Source: Abelmoschus esculentus | Lineage: Eukaryota; Streptophyta; Magnoliopsida; Malvales; Malvaceae | Direction: 5' to 3' | Length of the DNA stretch: 64,000 nucleotides | Assembly (NCBI GenBank): GCA_035048815.1 | Contig: JAUCBN010000042.1 | Span: 10,757,501-10,821,500 of the forward strand | Part shown: positions 44,001 through 54,589 of the stretch, piece after piece | Layout: every line of letters starts with the position of its first letter | How positions within the stretch are numbered: the stretch's first letter is position 1 | Notes under the pieces: generated by a model | The model's input: only the letters and a program-made list of their open reading frames with translations | What the model was told of the DNA's origin: nothing | The model's database searches: none | Translations under genes and position numbers: made by a program

Positions 44001-45852
44001 TGCGATAACTCCACAAAAAGGCTATATTTTAGGCCTTTTTACTTAAGTTATTGAGTGTCCTTAGGCTCATATAAGTTCATTTAGTTGCATTTAGGTTCAT
44101 GACATTGCATATAGTCTTTTAGATATGCCTTGGCATTTTGAGGTGGTAATAGGTGTTATTTAATGAGAAAGGTAGTTCTTTTTAGTGGTGTTGTGCAGGT
44201 AAAGCAAAACGGAAGTTGAGGCAATTTGTCATGGCATTCTTAGAAGGATGGCAGAAGGAAAATGCCATGGCAAAGCTAGAGAACTCTTGGGTTGAGCTAA
44301 ACGACAAAGAGATATTTTGATAAGAGTGCCAGCTAGTGCTACCACAGTCGATTAGGACCACTACATCTAGCTACATCCACCTCAATAGGGGACCATAGAG
44401 AATATGGCCTGTATGTGAGCCACGTCAATAGGGGACTATTGTCACCTATGTCAATGCTGCAGAAATGTTAGGACAAAAATAAGGGCAAAAATGGACTTTT
44501 GTACATCTTTTAGGGTTTTCACCCTCTTTAAAAGACATAGTTGCCTACACAAAAAAGAGGCTTTTTGGGGAGAACAAAACACAGAAAAAGAGGCACCTTT
44601 TGCGGCGGTCTTTGCGGCGGTGGAAAGCTCCCACCTTTCTCCTCCAACTTCCGGCCAAAGGAACCTCCATTGATAAAACTCGACATGAGTGGTTTGTTAA
44701 GCACCCAAGAGGGGCCAACACACCAAGGCGTCCATGATGGATGAAGAGCCAGCGACGGTGCACATCGAGGATATCTTCTAGTCCTCCTTCCTTGCTTTAT
44801 TTCTTTTATATTTTTATGAGGATGAATGTTAGATGTTTAAGTTTAATGTGGATGATTATTTTTAACATTTAGCTACACCATGTAACCTTGTTTCGGTGGT
44901 AGCTTTTATGGATGATTAACTTTTGTTTCTATTTAATATATTGCATGCAAAGTGTTTGTATATTTGCTTTGCTCATTGTTGGTAATTATTTAAACTTTGT
45001 AAGAGGCACGAGAGTGTCCATGGTTTAGATACATGTTAGAGCACTCGAGGGAGGCGTAACTATAGATCCTTAGATCATCCGAGAGGAGCTAAGGGATGAT
45101 CTACGTAAGCAATGGATTCTAGACTGCAAATAGGGCCTAGTTGGATCCTAGAGCACTCGAGAGAGGCGTAGGTGAAGGCTTCAACGACTAAAAGGAGGGT
45201 GCTTTATTGATAGGCTAAGGTGTCATTCGCGTGATAGGTAAGAATACCATGACATTTTCGTTTATCAGATTCCTATGACGCGAGAGAGCGGGAATACTTT
45301 AGAAACCTCTGTCGAGTAAGTATATACCATAACAGCTATATGTTAGGTAGGGGTAAGGGGTAGGAAACCATAGAAGCCACCATCAGTCATTCCCTAGAGA
45401 ATTCATCAATAGAGGAGTAGTACAATACATTGCTTAACGTGTTCTTGCATCCTGTTTTTGCGTTCACATTCACAATTTACTTTCTTTACTTTGCTTACCA
45501 TCTTGCAATCATTCTGCTATACACTCATATACCACCTTCATACATCCACGTTGCCATCATCATCCATTCTAATTTGCCTAGGCAAATTTTAGTTGTTTGC
45601 ACTCTAGAATTGCCATAGTATTTCTATCTAACACCTTCATCGTACATATCCATTTTCTTGTGTTTATATCTTTATCTTTGTTTTCTTTTTAGTGACAATC
45701 CTTTTTTCCATGGCAAATTTGACTACACACTTTATTCTAGATCCTCTTGGGAACGATACTCACTCACCCTATTATTATTTGCATGACTGTGTATACTTGC
45801 ACATATATGTGTGTTCACATACATCAATTATAGCACTACACAGGACACACCA
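44001..45852 (+). repeat. A 3' LTR, shared with a second internal region
   Basis: 1852 bp, start TGCGATAACTCCAC, end ..GGACACACCA. It contains TGTCATGGCA (44227) and TGCCATGGCA (44263). It is followed not by flanking DNA but by a second primer site and gag. Confidence 0.92.
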
Positions 45853-45858
45853 AGTTTT

Positions 45859-45876
45859 TGGCGCCATTGTCGGGGA
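45859..45876 (+). other. Second tRNA-Asp primer-binding site (A2)
   Basis: TGGCGCCATTGTCGGGGA, two changes from 35362-35379, at the same distance from the LTR end. Confidence 0.85.
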
Positions 45877-45980
45877 TCTATCTATCTAAAGTTTGTCATT
45901 TTTGTTTTGGCATTTTTGTTTTGCTTAGTTTATTCTTCTAGTTTAGTTTTACTTGTTTATTTTGTTTTTCTTTTTCTTGC

Positions 45981-46468
45981 ATGTCCAAACGGTCTACTAA
46001 CGGACCTCTATCCTATAGTGCCTGAAATTGAGTGTTTGTTTCATCGAAGAAGGCGTACTCACCATACAACTATGGACCTATCAGTTTGGGACCCAATAGT
46101 TCAAAATGTCAGGGCAAATCAGCATGTTGTCGCACCTAGACCGAGAGCTATTAGGGATTATTTAAATCCTATCTTGGATGATCTTAATCCTAGTATCATG
46201 GCACCAGAAGTTATAGCTACACATTTTGAACTTAAGCTCGTTATGTTCAACATGCTTAACTCGATTGGGCAACTTGAAGGTATGGTGCATGAAGATGCAA
46301 GGCAATATATCAGGGCATTTTTAGAAGTTTGTGACTCATTCCGTCAACAAAGAGTTCATGAGGATGTGTTGAAGCTCAAGCTATTTCCTTATTCTCTATG
46401 TGGTCGAGCAAGGGGATGGTTGAGTAGAGTACCATCCGGATCGATGGAGTCATGGGCTGATCTATGCG
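45981..46468 (+). pseudogene. Partial gag (A2) truncated at 46468
   Basis: Closely matches A gag from ATGTCCAAACGG through SMESWADLC, where the first copy continues KSFLLRYN. A 2-base deletion after ACGGACCTC shifts the first codons; the main frame runs from about 46008. At 46468 the sequence switches to reverse-oriented B3 ORF3. The arrangement LTR-A-LTR-A2 indicates a tandem pair sharing the middle LTR. Confidence 0.88.
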
Positions 46469-47258
46469 GAGTTTCCTGGACTGGTTCTGCTTGCGTGATC
46501 TGTATGATCTTGTGGCAGAAGTCTCTGGTCCATCCTTTTCTACTGGCTGTGAATTCATCTGTCTCGGCAGTGGGTACACCTGTAGCATTACAAATATTAG
46601 TAATTAAAGAAGGGAAATATAAAGTGTCTTTATCCTTCTTACCGCATTTGTAAATTTCTCGTAGAATTATTTCTCCAATGTTGATGCTCCTTTTGTTGAT
46701 GATCGATTGGATGAGCACCAAACTCCTTCGGTCCACCATGCTATTATGGGAGGTTAGGATGAGGCATCTTTTTACAAAAGTATTCCAAAGCTTGGCCTCG
46801 GGTTTGAGACTTTGCCTTGCTACGGATCCTTTATGGGCACCTGATTCCCATGGGGTACTGTCGTAGCAGAGGTCGTCCTTTATCAGTTCGTAATCTTCAG
46901 TGGTGATGTCCTCCATGAATTCTGCATGAACATCACGTATAAGGACAAGGCTGTAGAAATCGTTGATTGTATTGGCATCGAGCATGACAAGCCAGCCTCG
47001 ATAGTGGACAAAGAGAAAGTACTTGCTTGGCCCGTGCGCATAGAATTCCCGCACGATAGTGGCATTGGCCTGGATCGGCTAGAGGTAGAAAATATCCCAT
47101 TCTTGATATTTTATCTTGTCAAACAAGTAGTGTTCGATGCTGAAATTTTCTTTCTCAGAATGTTGGAACCCTTGTTCCTCCCATAATTGTCGAGCAATGA
47201 ATAACTTGTTGAATTGGTCTTCAACAGTTGTTGGGGCAAAGCGTTTGTAGGTGGCCAT
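46469..47258 (-). pseudogene. ORF3, N-terminal part (B3)
   Basis: ATG at 47258 opens MATYKRFAPTTVEDQFNKLF, and one frame continues to about 46480. Apart from one TAG (near 47078, after WDIFYL) it is open: ANATIVREFYAHGPS, IRDVHAEFMEDITTEDYEL, LWNTFVKRCLILTSHNS, INKRSINIGEIILREIYK and GWTRDFCHKIIQITQAEPV. About 260 codons remain; the C-terminal basic region is lost at the 46468/46469 junction. Confidence 0.85.
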
Positions 47259-47745
47259 GAGTGAGTGTTTTGAGAGATGAAGTTCTTGGAGATTTTCTTG
47301 AAGAGTTTCTGAAAATTGCAATAAGGCTTGTGAGTAGGCAGAGAGTATTGTGAGAGCAAGATTAGCAAAGAATTAAAGATTACAAGAATGCAAGAGTGAA
47401 TAGTTTAAGAGGGAGAAATTGCTTATATAGGCCTCGGTCTTGTGACCGTTTTAACCACTAGCTGTTTTGTAGCCGTTTAACTTTTACTGTTATTGTATTT
47501 ACTACCGCGGCAAGAATCTCGGCAGATTAGCTGTTACGCTGTTTTTGCCCGTTGGGACTGGTGTGGCTCTGACACTATTTACTGCCTCGGTAGAATTCCT
47601 ATTGTATACTATTTCTCCTTTATTTTTTCTTACTATCCTAAAAAAATTAAACAAAGACAAGAAAATTAATTAAAGACAAAAATAATTATAGTAAGTAAAT
47701 CTAAACTAAACTAATCCCAATATAATAGAAATAGAAGGGAAGAGA
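47259..47745 (-). promoter_or_regulatory. ORF3 leader of B3 with TATA box
   Basis: 490-bp intergenic leader. Minus strand CCTATATAAGC (TATA at 47423-47429) lies 165-170 bp upstream of the ORF3 ATG. AACGG motifs sit upstream of it (plus CCGTT at 47446, 47473 and 47549), and the conserved TTCACTCTTGCATTCTTG lies downstream. Same layout as B4. Confidence 0.55.
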
Positions 47746-48773
47746 TTATGTCACTGGTGGAGTGTATGTAAATACATCTCCCAATGTGATTGTTTCTTGT
47801 TGGCCCGAATTATTCTTCAAGTGTCGGCCATTGGCTTTAGGTCCATCCCTTTTTGTTCTGATCTTCACTGCACCCTGTTTGTCTGGACAGTGTGTTGTGT
47901 TGTTGGTTTCCTTTACATTTGCCTTAATTTTTCTGCCAAAATTACACAATAGCAAATATCTAATTTTCTACCGAGCATGCATCTCAGGCAGTGACTATTG
48001 AAGTAGGATACCTTTTTGTCTGTATCTATGGTGTGAAAGACTTTACAGTCTTCTGCATCATCATACCTTTTCAAATTGTGGAAGGCATTTAGTTTGACTT
48101 GTTGGTCATTAACCCTTACAGTCAATTCTCCTTTTTCCACATCAATTAATGTTCGTCTAGTGGCAAGGAAAGGTCTCCCAAGGATAAACGGTGCATTCTC
48201 ATCTGCTTCACAATCAAGGACAAGAAAGTCAATAAGAAAAATAAATTTGTCTACTCTAACCAGTATGTCTTCGATTTTTCCTTCGGGTTTCACATATGAT
48301 TGATCCGTAAGTTGGAGCATCACATTTGTGGGTTTTGCCCTTCCAATTCCAAGCTTTTGAAAAACAAATTTAGGTATTAGATTGATGCTTGCTCCAAGGT
48401 CGCATAGGGCCTTACCTTCATAGTGGTTACCAATTGCATAAGATATTGTAAAGCATCCAGAATCCTTCAATTTTGGTGGCATGCGGTTATGTAGCATTAC
48501 CATGCATCCTCCTGTAGCAGCCACTGTTTCCAACTCACCTAGCTTTTTTCTCTTAGACACAATATCTTTCAAGAACTTAGCATAATTAGGCATTTGTTCA
48601 ATTGCCTCTAAAAAGGGTAAGTTAATGTGGACTTGTTTTAAAATATCTAGAAACTTTTTAAATTGATGGTCATGTTTTTGCTTTTTCAACCTTTGTGGGA
48701 AAGGTGGTGGTGGTTTTATCTCTTTTAGGATTTCTTTAGTTTGGAATTTAATACCTGGAACCACTGTGTCCAT
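47746..48773 (-). pseudogene. Protease ORF without RT (B3 pol)
   Basis: A 286-codon open frame (47913-48773) carries FQTKEILKEIKPPPPFPQRL, FLDILKQVHINLPFLEAIEQ, KDSGCFTISYAIGNHYEGKA, active site LCDLGASINLIPKF, YVKPEGKIEDILVRVDKF, PFILGRPFLATRRTLIDV and VNDQQVKLNAFHNLKRYDD. A frameshift near 47930 leads to the C-terminal segment (47746-47955) ending ITLGDVFTYTPPVT, stop. The D-L-G motif is intact. Where A has a linker into RT, this ORF has a short lysine-rich tail and stops. Confidence 0.85.
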
Positions 48774-49640
48774 CGTTGTCTCGGCAGCTTATTCAAGTAT
48801 TGTCGAGCTCTCTGCTGGGGCAGTATTCTCATGATCAGTTTGTTCAGCATCCAAGTCCTCTTTTTCTGGTTCTTCTGTTGGTACTTTGGCTGCTGAGCTT
48901 TCTACTTTTTCTTTCAGCTGTAGACCACTTCTGATAGTGATTGCTTTGCATTGTTCATGGCCCATTATCTTAGCAACTTCAATATTACTAGGTAATTCTC
49001 CTTGTGGTCTAGTATTGATGTTTTGGGCAAACTACCCAACTTGGGTTTCTAGTGCCTTGATAGCTGCCTCTTGGTTTTGTAACCTCATCTCAGTCCTATC
49101 GATGAATGCATCTGTTCTTTTGATGAAGTTACTGTTCTCTGTCATGTATGATTCAATTTTCATCATGAATGCTTTTAGAGAATTTTCTAGAGAGCTTACA
49201 TGTTGTTACATCTGCTGTTGCGACATTGGTTGCTGAACTTGTTGCTGCGACAGATGTTGTATTTGTTGTTGGAATCCTGGTGGTTGTGTAGTTGGATTTA
49301 AGGCATTGTTGGGATTGCTCCATGAAAAGTTTGGATGTCTCTTCCATGAGGGGTTGTATGTGTTGGACATCATATTGTTTCTATTGTAATTTCCAACATA
49401 CATGTTGTCCTCTTGATTCTCCATACACTCAGAAGAATTGTGGTTACCTTCACATAAATTACAATAGGAATCAATGGCTTTAACCTTATGGGTATCCTGC
49501 TGTAGTTGAATGTTTTGCACCATCTTTGTAAGAGAGGCCAACTGTGCTGCCACTAAATTTGATGTTTCTAATTCATTCACTGTGTCTTGGCGCCTTACTC
49601 CTCCTTGCCTAGATGTAGGGAATTGAAAATCGTTCTTTGG
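48774..49640 (-). pseudogene. gag C-terminal half (B3)
   Basis: Right to left: NDFQFPTSRQGG (gag core end), then an ORF at 49206-49580 with ELETSNLVAAQLASLTKMVQ, zinc knuckle CNLCEGNHNSSEC (C-X2-C-X3-H-X4-C), YVGNYNRNN, YNPSWKRHPNFSW and a glutamine-rich stretch. The following part (48860-49205) holds the coiled region and PQGELPSN with stops. The capsid region is missing beyond 49640. Confidence 0.82.
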
Positions 49641-50876
49641 AAATCATTCTTAATATTTAGGAAAATACTATCAAAGATCATATTTGTAAAAAAGGCGTAC
49701 TTTACTGTATTTTTTTATCTGTACAGGAATAACTACTGCTGAGACAACAGCATGAGGCCGAGGTAGGAGCTGATACCGAGGCAACAGAGAAGAAAAAGCG
49801 ATATAGCTGACGGTTGAAAGAGAAAATTGAGGAGAGCATTACTAAGCAAGAAGCCCAAGATTCGGAGTTAAACAACACAAGAAAAGCCTGAGGATAAGGC
49901 CACACGAGATTAAACCTTCTAGAAGATCAAACTTTGAAATATTTAACCTAAAGTGCATATCTTGTTCCCTACTCCAAGTTGTACTCTAATTAAGAAAGGT
50001 TTGCCCTAGGCCAAGCCTATATAAAGGCATAGCCGTCCTAGAGTTAAGAGAGATAAAAATTAGAGAGAATTAGCTAGACATACTTTGAGAGAGTTTTAGG
50101 AATAATTCTTTCCATCATGTTCTAAACTTTCTTAGGGTGTTGGTGAAGGTTGTTAAGTATTTGTGAGAGAAGATTGTATTTTGATTCTTATTTTAATGCA
50201 ATAAAATATCGAAGTTTGTTTACTCTTTGCCATTCTTTGTTCTAGCATCTAAGCCCGGGAGAGAAGTTTGTAAGTAATCCATTTGTCTAGACTCGAGAGA
50301 GTTAGGCTCACGAAAGGAGTAATTGCGGTATTCACTTGCCTAGGGATAGGTTAAGAGTTTCAGCGGCTAAAAGAAGTGTGGGATTGGTTGTTGGTTATAA
50401 TTGATTAACGCCAGAAGGTATCATCAAGGACTGTCCTTCAACAACGTTTTGACTTAGGGATAAGCGGAGCCATACAAGGACACTTTGCCGAACTTTGGTA
50501 AATCTACCCAAGAGCAAGGGATTGCCGCGGCAAAGAACATTGTCGCTACCGAAGACAGTATCTGTAGTACTACCGAGGAAGTGCAGTGAAATTGCACTGG
50601 AACAAGAAGCAAATCAATCGAATCCACAATACGATACAATTGGATCCTACCCTATCTCTCTCGTAATTATTATTACTTTAGTTAGCTTAGTTTATTAGTT
50701 AGTTCAATATCAAACTAAATTGTGGTTTTACTTTTCCTTTGTAGAAGCAAGAGTACTGAAGAAAGCATATTAAGTATATCAATCCCTGTGGAGACGATAT
50801 TCGATAAATGTTTATCACTTTATTACTTGGCGTGTACACTTGCACTTAAATGCGCATCTTTTAGCACACATAAAGT
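49641..50876 (+). repeat. B4 5' LTR, start missing
   Basis: Joins other B LTRs at the block AAAGGCGTACTTTACTGTA, with the TATA box TATATAAAG at 50018-50026 after CTAGGCCAAGCC. TGCCGCGGCA lies at 50523; the end is GCACACATAAAG. The first roughly 100 bp of the LTR are missing at the join with B3 gag. Confidence 0.82.
50018..50026 (+). promoter_or_regulatory. LTR TATA box (B4)
   Basis: TATATAAAG after GCCCTAGGCCAAGCC, the conserved B/E promoter block. Confidence 0.7.
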
Positions 50877-50879
50877 TTT

Positions 50880-50897
50880 TAGCGCTGTTGCCGGGGA
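50880..50897 (+). other. tRNA-Asp primer-binding site (B4), two changes
   Basis: TAGCGCTGTTGCCGGGGA against TGGCGCCGTTGCCGGGGA in A; same distance from the LTR end. Confidence 0.8.
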
Positions 50898-50990
50898 TTG
50901 GAAAATGAATTTTGTTTCCTTTATATTCTTGCTTTTATTTTTAGTTATTTTTATTTTTGGTTATTTTTATTTTTATTTGGTCTTTGGTGT

Positions 50991-52544
50991 ATGACCAGGG
51001 CTAACCCTAGCACTCCATTATGAGATATCAACCCAGAAATCGAAAAGACTTATCAGAGGCTGAGAAGACAGATCCAAGGGGCCATGGCAGTGAATCCAGG
51101 AAATTAAAACCTACCTAAAGGCATTGGAGGCCATCAACAGCAACCACTGCCGCGGCAGCTAACTGTCAGAGATTTTCTAGTGGAAGATTTGAATGGATTA
51201 AACCCTAGGGTTGTTACACCAGAGATTGACGCAACCCACTTTGAACTTAAATCAGTAATGTTCAATGTGCTCAATACTATTGGATAATTCTATGGGGCTG
51301 CAACAGAAGACGCTAGGCAGTATCTCAAATCTTTCATGGAAGTATGCAACTCTTTCAAAATCCAAGGAGTACATGAAGATGTATTGAGGCTGAAACTTTT
51401 CCCCTATTCACTGAGGGATAGGGCCAAAACCTGGTTGAACAGTACTCCGGCAGGATCAATTGGATCTTGGAGTGAACTCTGCCGAGAATTTATTACGAGA
51501 TTTAACCCTATAAATCTATATGATAGAATCCATAATGAGATCACTTCATTTAGACAGGCTGATGACGAACCTTTGTACGAGGCTTGGGAATGCTATAGAG
51601 AGTTACTAAACAGATGTCTACTACATGGATTCCCATTATGGATACAAGTAACCATGTTCTATAATGCCACCAATGCCCCGACAAAAATGATGTTGGATGC
51701 CTCAGCAAACGGCATACTCCTTGATAAGGCCCCGGAAGAAGCTATAGAGATTCTGAACAAACTTTCAAGGAACGATTTTCAATTTTCTACTTCTAGGTGA
51801 GGAGGATTAAGACGCCATGCCACAGTAAATGAGCTAGAAACCAATAATTCGGTGGCAGCACAGTTGACATCTTTAATAAAAATGGTTCAGAACGTGCAAA
51901 TACAACAGAATACTCATGAAGTGAAGGCTATAAATTCTTCTGAGTATATGCAAGACGAGGAAACTAGATTTTATGTGGGAAATTACAACCGGAATAATAA
52001 TATGATGTCAATTACATACAATTCGGCTTGAAAAAGGCACCCAAACTTCTCATGGAGCAATCCCAACAATTCCTTAAACCCCACCAACCAGATCTCTAAT
52101 TACCAGACACTGCTGCCATAGCAACAGATGCAGCAGTCACTGCCGTAGCAGCAGATGCATCAGTAGCAACAACCTATGAATTCACTAGAAAATACTCTCA
52201 AAGCCTTTATTATGAAAATTGAATCATATATGGCTGAGAACAGTAATTTCATGAAGAGGACTGATGACTTCATGAACAGAACAAAGATGAGGCTGCAAAA
52301 CCAAGATGCTGCAATAAAATCATTAGAAACCCAAGTTGGTCAATTCCCTCTAAGAAAAAATACAAGACCACAAGGAGGATTACCTAGCAATACTGAAGTT
52401 GCTAAGGGAATGGGCCATGAATGGTGCAAAGCAATCACAACAAGAAATTACCTACAACTGAAAGAAACAATGGGCAAATCAACAACCAAAGCTCCACAAA
52501 CAATACAAGAGGATACATATAAGGAGGACTTGGATGTTGAATAG
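50991..52544 (+). pseudogene. gag (B4)
   Basis: ATG at 50991 (MTRANPSTP) and one frame throughout, with stops at about 51021, 51105, 51284, 51798, 52029 and later. LTVRDFLVEDLNGLNP, EIDATHFELKSVMFNVLNTI, RQYLKSFMEVCNSFK, LRLKLFPYSLRDRAKTWLN, SIGSWSELCREFITRFNP and QVTMFYNATNAPTKMMLD form the gag domain (51200-51700). Next to VNELETNNSVAAQLTSL the zinc knuckle present in B3 is missing: KAINS runs straight into SEYMQDEE, a small in-frame deletion. The C-terminal coiled part (52176-52460) is well kept. CTGCCGCGGCAG, a 12-bp palindrome, lies at 51147-51158. Confidence 0.87.
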
Positions 52545-53538
52545 ACTGAGAATGAAGACGATGCCCCAGTAGAAAGCTCGGCAGCACCTGCACTTGCTGC
52601 AGAGACAACAAGACAAATAGTGGTCCTAGGTATTAAATTCCAATCTAATGAAATCCTGAATGAGATGAGACCACCACCACCTTTCCCACAAAGGCTGAAA
52701 AACAGAAACAGGACCATCAGTTTAAAATATTCCTTGATATACTAAAGCAAGTCCACATCAACTAGCCATTCGTTGAGGCAATTGAACAGATGCCCATCTA
52801 CGCTAAATTCTTGAAAGACATTATGTCCAGAAAAAAGAAACTAGGTGAGTTCGAGACAGTGGCAGCAACTGAAGGATGCATGACAATGATGTACAATCGC
52901 ATGCCATCCAAACTGAAGGATCCTGGATGCTTGACCATACCTTGTGCGATTGGTAACAACTATGAAGGAAAGGCACTCTGTGACCCAGGGGAAAGCATAA
53001 ATCTCATGCCTAAATCAGTTTTTCAGAAACTTGGTCTAGGAAGAGCAAAACCTATGACAATGTTGCTCTAACTTGCGGATAGATCCTATGTGCATCCAAA
53101 AGGAAAAATTGAGGACATCTTGGAAAGGGTTGACAAGTTTATTTTCCCTACCGACTTCCTTGTCCTTTATTGTGAAGTAGATGAAAATGCACCGATCATC
53201 CTAAGAAGACCTTTCCTTGCTACTGGACGAACCTTGATAGATATGGAAAACAAAGAGTTTACAATGAGGGTCAATGATCAACAAGTCAAACTCAATGCAT
53301 TCCATAATTTGAGAAAATTTGATAGTCCAGAAGAGTGCAAGTCCCTCCAATCAACAAAAGTTGATGCCAAGATATCCTGCCTAGGCAGCACACTCGGCAG
53401 ATTATTTGGTAAGAAAATAAGACCAATGGAGAGGCAAGAAAGAAAGAAGGGATTGGCCAGCAACTACAGAAACAATCAGGCCAAGAAGAGACAAGCAATT
53501 TAGGAGATGTATTTACATGCACTCCACCAGTAACTTAG
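52545..53538 (+). pseudogene. Protease ORF without RT (B4 pol)
   Basis: LGIKFQSNEILNEMRPPPPF starts it; after frameshifts near 52700, KDIMSRKKKLGEFETVAATE, KDPGCLTIPCAIGNNYEGKA and active-site block LCDPGESINLMPKS (52978-53020). Here D-L-G has become D-P-G, so catalysis is doubtful. A stop at 53069 interrupts it; then GKIEDILERVDKFIF, RRPFLATGRTLID (glycine of LGRPF lost) and VNDQQVKLNAFHNLR. A single-base deletion near 53500 stops the frame at 53503; the other frame reads FTCTPPVT and stops at 53536, the family C-terminus. Confidence 0.85.
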
Positions 53539-54026
53539 TCTCTCCCCTTCTATTTTATCTTATTACATTAGGATTAGTTTTTTCTTATTTTATTTTTCTT
53601 ATTATTTTTTAAGTGATATTCTATTATTATTTTTTTATTAAATTTATTTCAGTTTTCTTACGACAATAAACTCAAGAATAACAGAGAAATAGTTTAGGGC
53701 AGAAACCCTGTCGAGGGCAGTAAACAGTGTCCGAAGCCGTAGAAATCTCAACGGGCAGAAATAGTGTAACGGCTATCTGTTGAGTTTTACACCGTGACAT
53801 TAAATGCTAACGGGTAGTAAATTCTAAACGGCTACAAAACAGCTAGTGGTTAAAACGGTCACACTATTGAGTCTTATATAAACAACAGCATGCTCTTGAA
53901 CTATTCACTCTTGTATTCTTGAATTTTTTTTACAATTCTAATCTTCCTCACAATACTTACCAATATTCTTGCAACTTTCAGATCATCTTCAAGAAACCTC
54001 TCATCAACATTATCCAAAAATCATCA
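53539..54026 (+). promoter_or_regulatory. ORF3 leader of B4 with AACGG cluster and TATA box
   Basis: Five AACGG motifs at 53750, 53768, 53809, 53827 and 53854, several inside longer matches such as TGTAACGGCTA and TCTAAACGGCTA. They end 16 bp before TATATAAA (53875-53882), which lies about 150 bp upstream of the ORF3 ATG. TTGAACTATTCACTCTTGTA follows at about 53895. The layout is that of an RNA polymerase II promoter. AACGG followed by pyrimidine-pyrimidine-A is the core of the plant MSA element bound by MYB3R factors; function here is inferred. Confidence 0.55.
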
Positions 54027-54589
54027 ATGGTAGCATACACCAAATTTGCCCCGCCATTGTCACCGAAAGATTCAACAAATCTTTTGTCGCTTGTCAGCTA
54101 TGAGAATGATATAGGTTTCAAATCAATAAGGAGGAGAATTTCAGCATCGACAATTACTTGATGGACAAAATTAAATACCAAGAATGTGAATTCTTCTTCG
54201 CACAACCTCGCCAGGCTAATGCAACAATAGTGCGAGAATTTTATGCATATGGGCCAAGCATAGATAGCCTATTTGGCCACTACCGAGGAAAGCCTATTCT
54301 CCTTGACGCAGAAGTAATTAACGACTTCTATAGAATCATCCCCATTAGTGATCGACATGCCGAATTCATGGACGATATCACCACCCAAGACTACGAGTTA
54401 ATCAAGGATGACCTTTGTTACAACAACACTCAATGGGAAATCGGTGCCCATAGAGGTTCAGTGACAAGGCAAAGCTTCAAGCCCGAGGCAAAAATATGAT
54501 GCACATTTGTCAAGAGACGCCTCATCCCTACTTCCCACAATAGCACAGTGGATCGCAAGACATTGGTGTTGATCCACTCAATCATCAAC
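54027..54589 (+). pseudogene. ORF3, N-terminal part (B4)
   Basis: ATG at 54027 opens MVAYTKFAPPLS. A shift near 54160 leads into 54158-54499 with MDKIKYQECEFFFAQPRQAN, TIVREFYAYGPSIDSLFGHY, INDFYRIIPISDRHAEFMDD, DDLCYNNTQWEIGAHRGS, stop (54497), then FVKRRLIPTSHNSTV and VLIHSIIN. At 54589 the sequence switches to the reverse strand of the C integrase. Confidence 0.82.

Larger units (their letters stand above)
33503..45852 (+). mobile_element. A: full-length Athila-type Ty3/gypsy element
   Basis: LTRs of about 1.85 kb (33503-35355, 44001-45852), tRNA-Asp primer site, gag, protease, RT, RNase H, integrase, ORF3, polypurine tract. The LTRs start TGTGATAACTCCAC and TGCGATAACTCCAC and differ by roughly 6-12% in the stretch compared by eye, so the insertion is old. 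gag-protease is one frame with two internal stops; pol and ORF3 have further stops and frameshifts. Thirteen copies of a TGYCRYGRCA palindrome are spread through it. Confidence 0.92.
46469..49640 (-). mobile_element. B3: non-autonomous gag-PR-ORF3 element, both ends lost
   Basis: Minus strand, right to left: gag C-terminal half (48860-49640), protease ORF (47746-48773), ORF3 leader, ORF3 (46469-47258). RT, RNase H and integrase are absent; only 490 bp separate protease stop and ORF3. Both ends break inside coding sequence: ORF3 at 46469 against A2 gag, gag at 49640 against the B4 LTR. Best preserved protease of the B copies. Confidence 0.85.
49641..54589 (+). mobile_element. B4: non-autonomous gag-PR-ORF3 element
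   Basis: Partial 5' LTR (49641 to about 50876), primer site 50880-50897, gag 50991-52544, protease to 53538, ORF3 leader, ORF3 from 54027, cut at 54589 by reverse-oriented C. RT, RNase H and integrase are absent between protease and ORF3 (489 bp), as in B2 and B3. It has the most complete B gag in the window. Confidence 0.87.
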
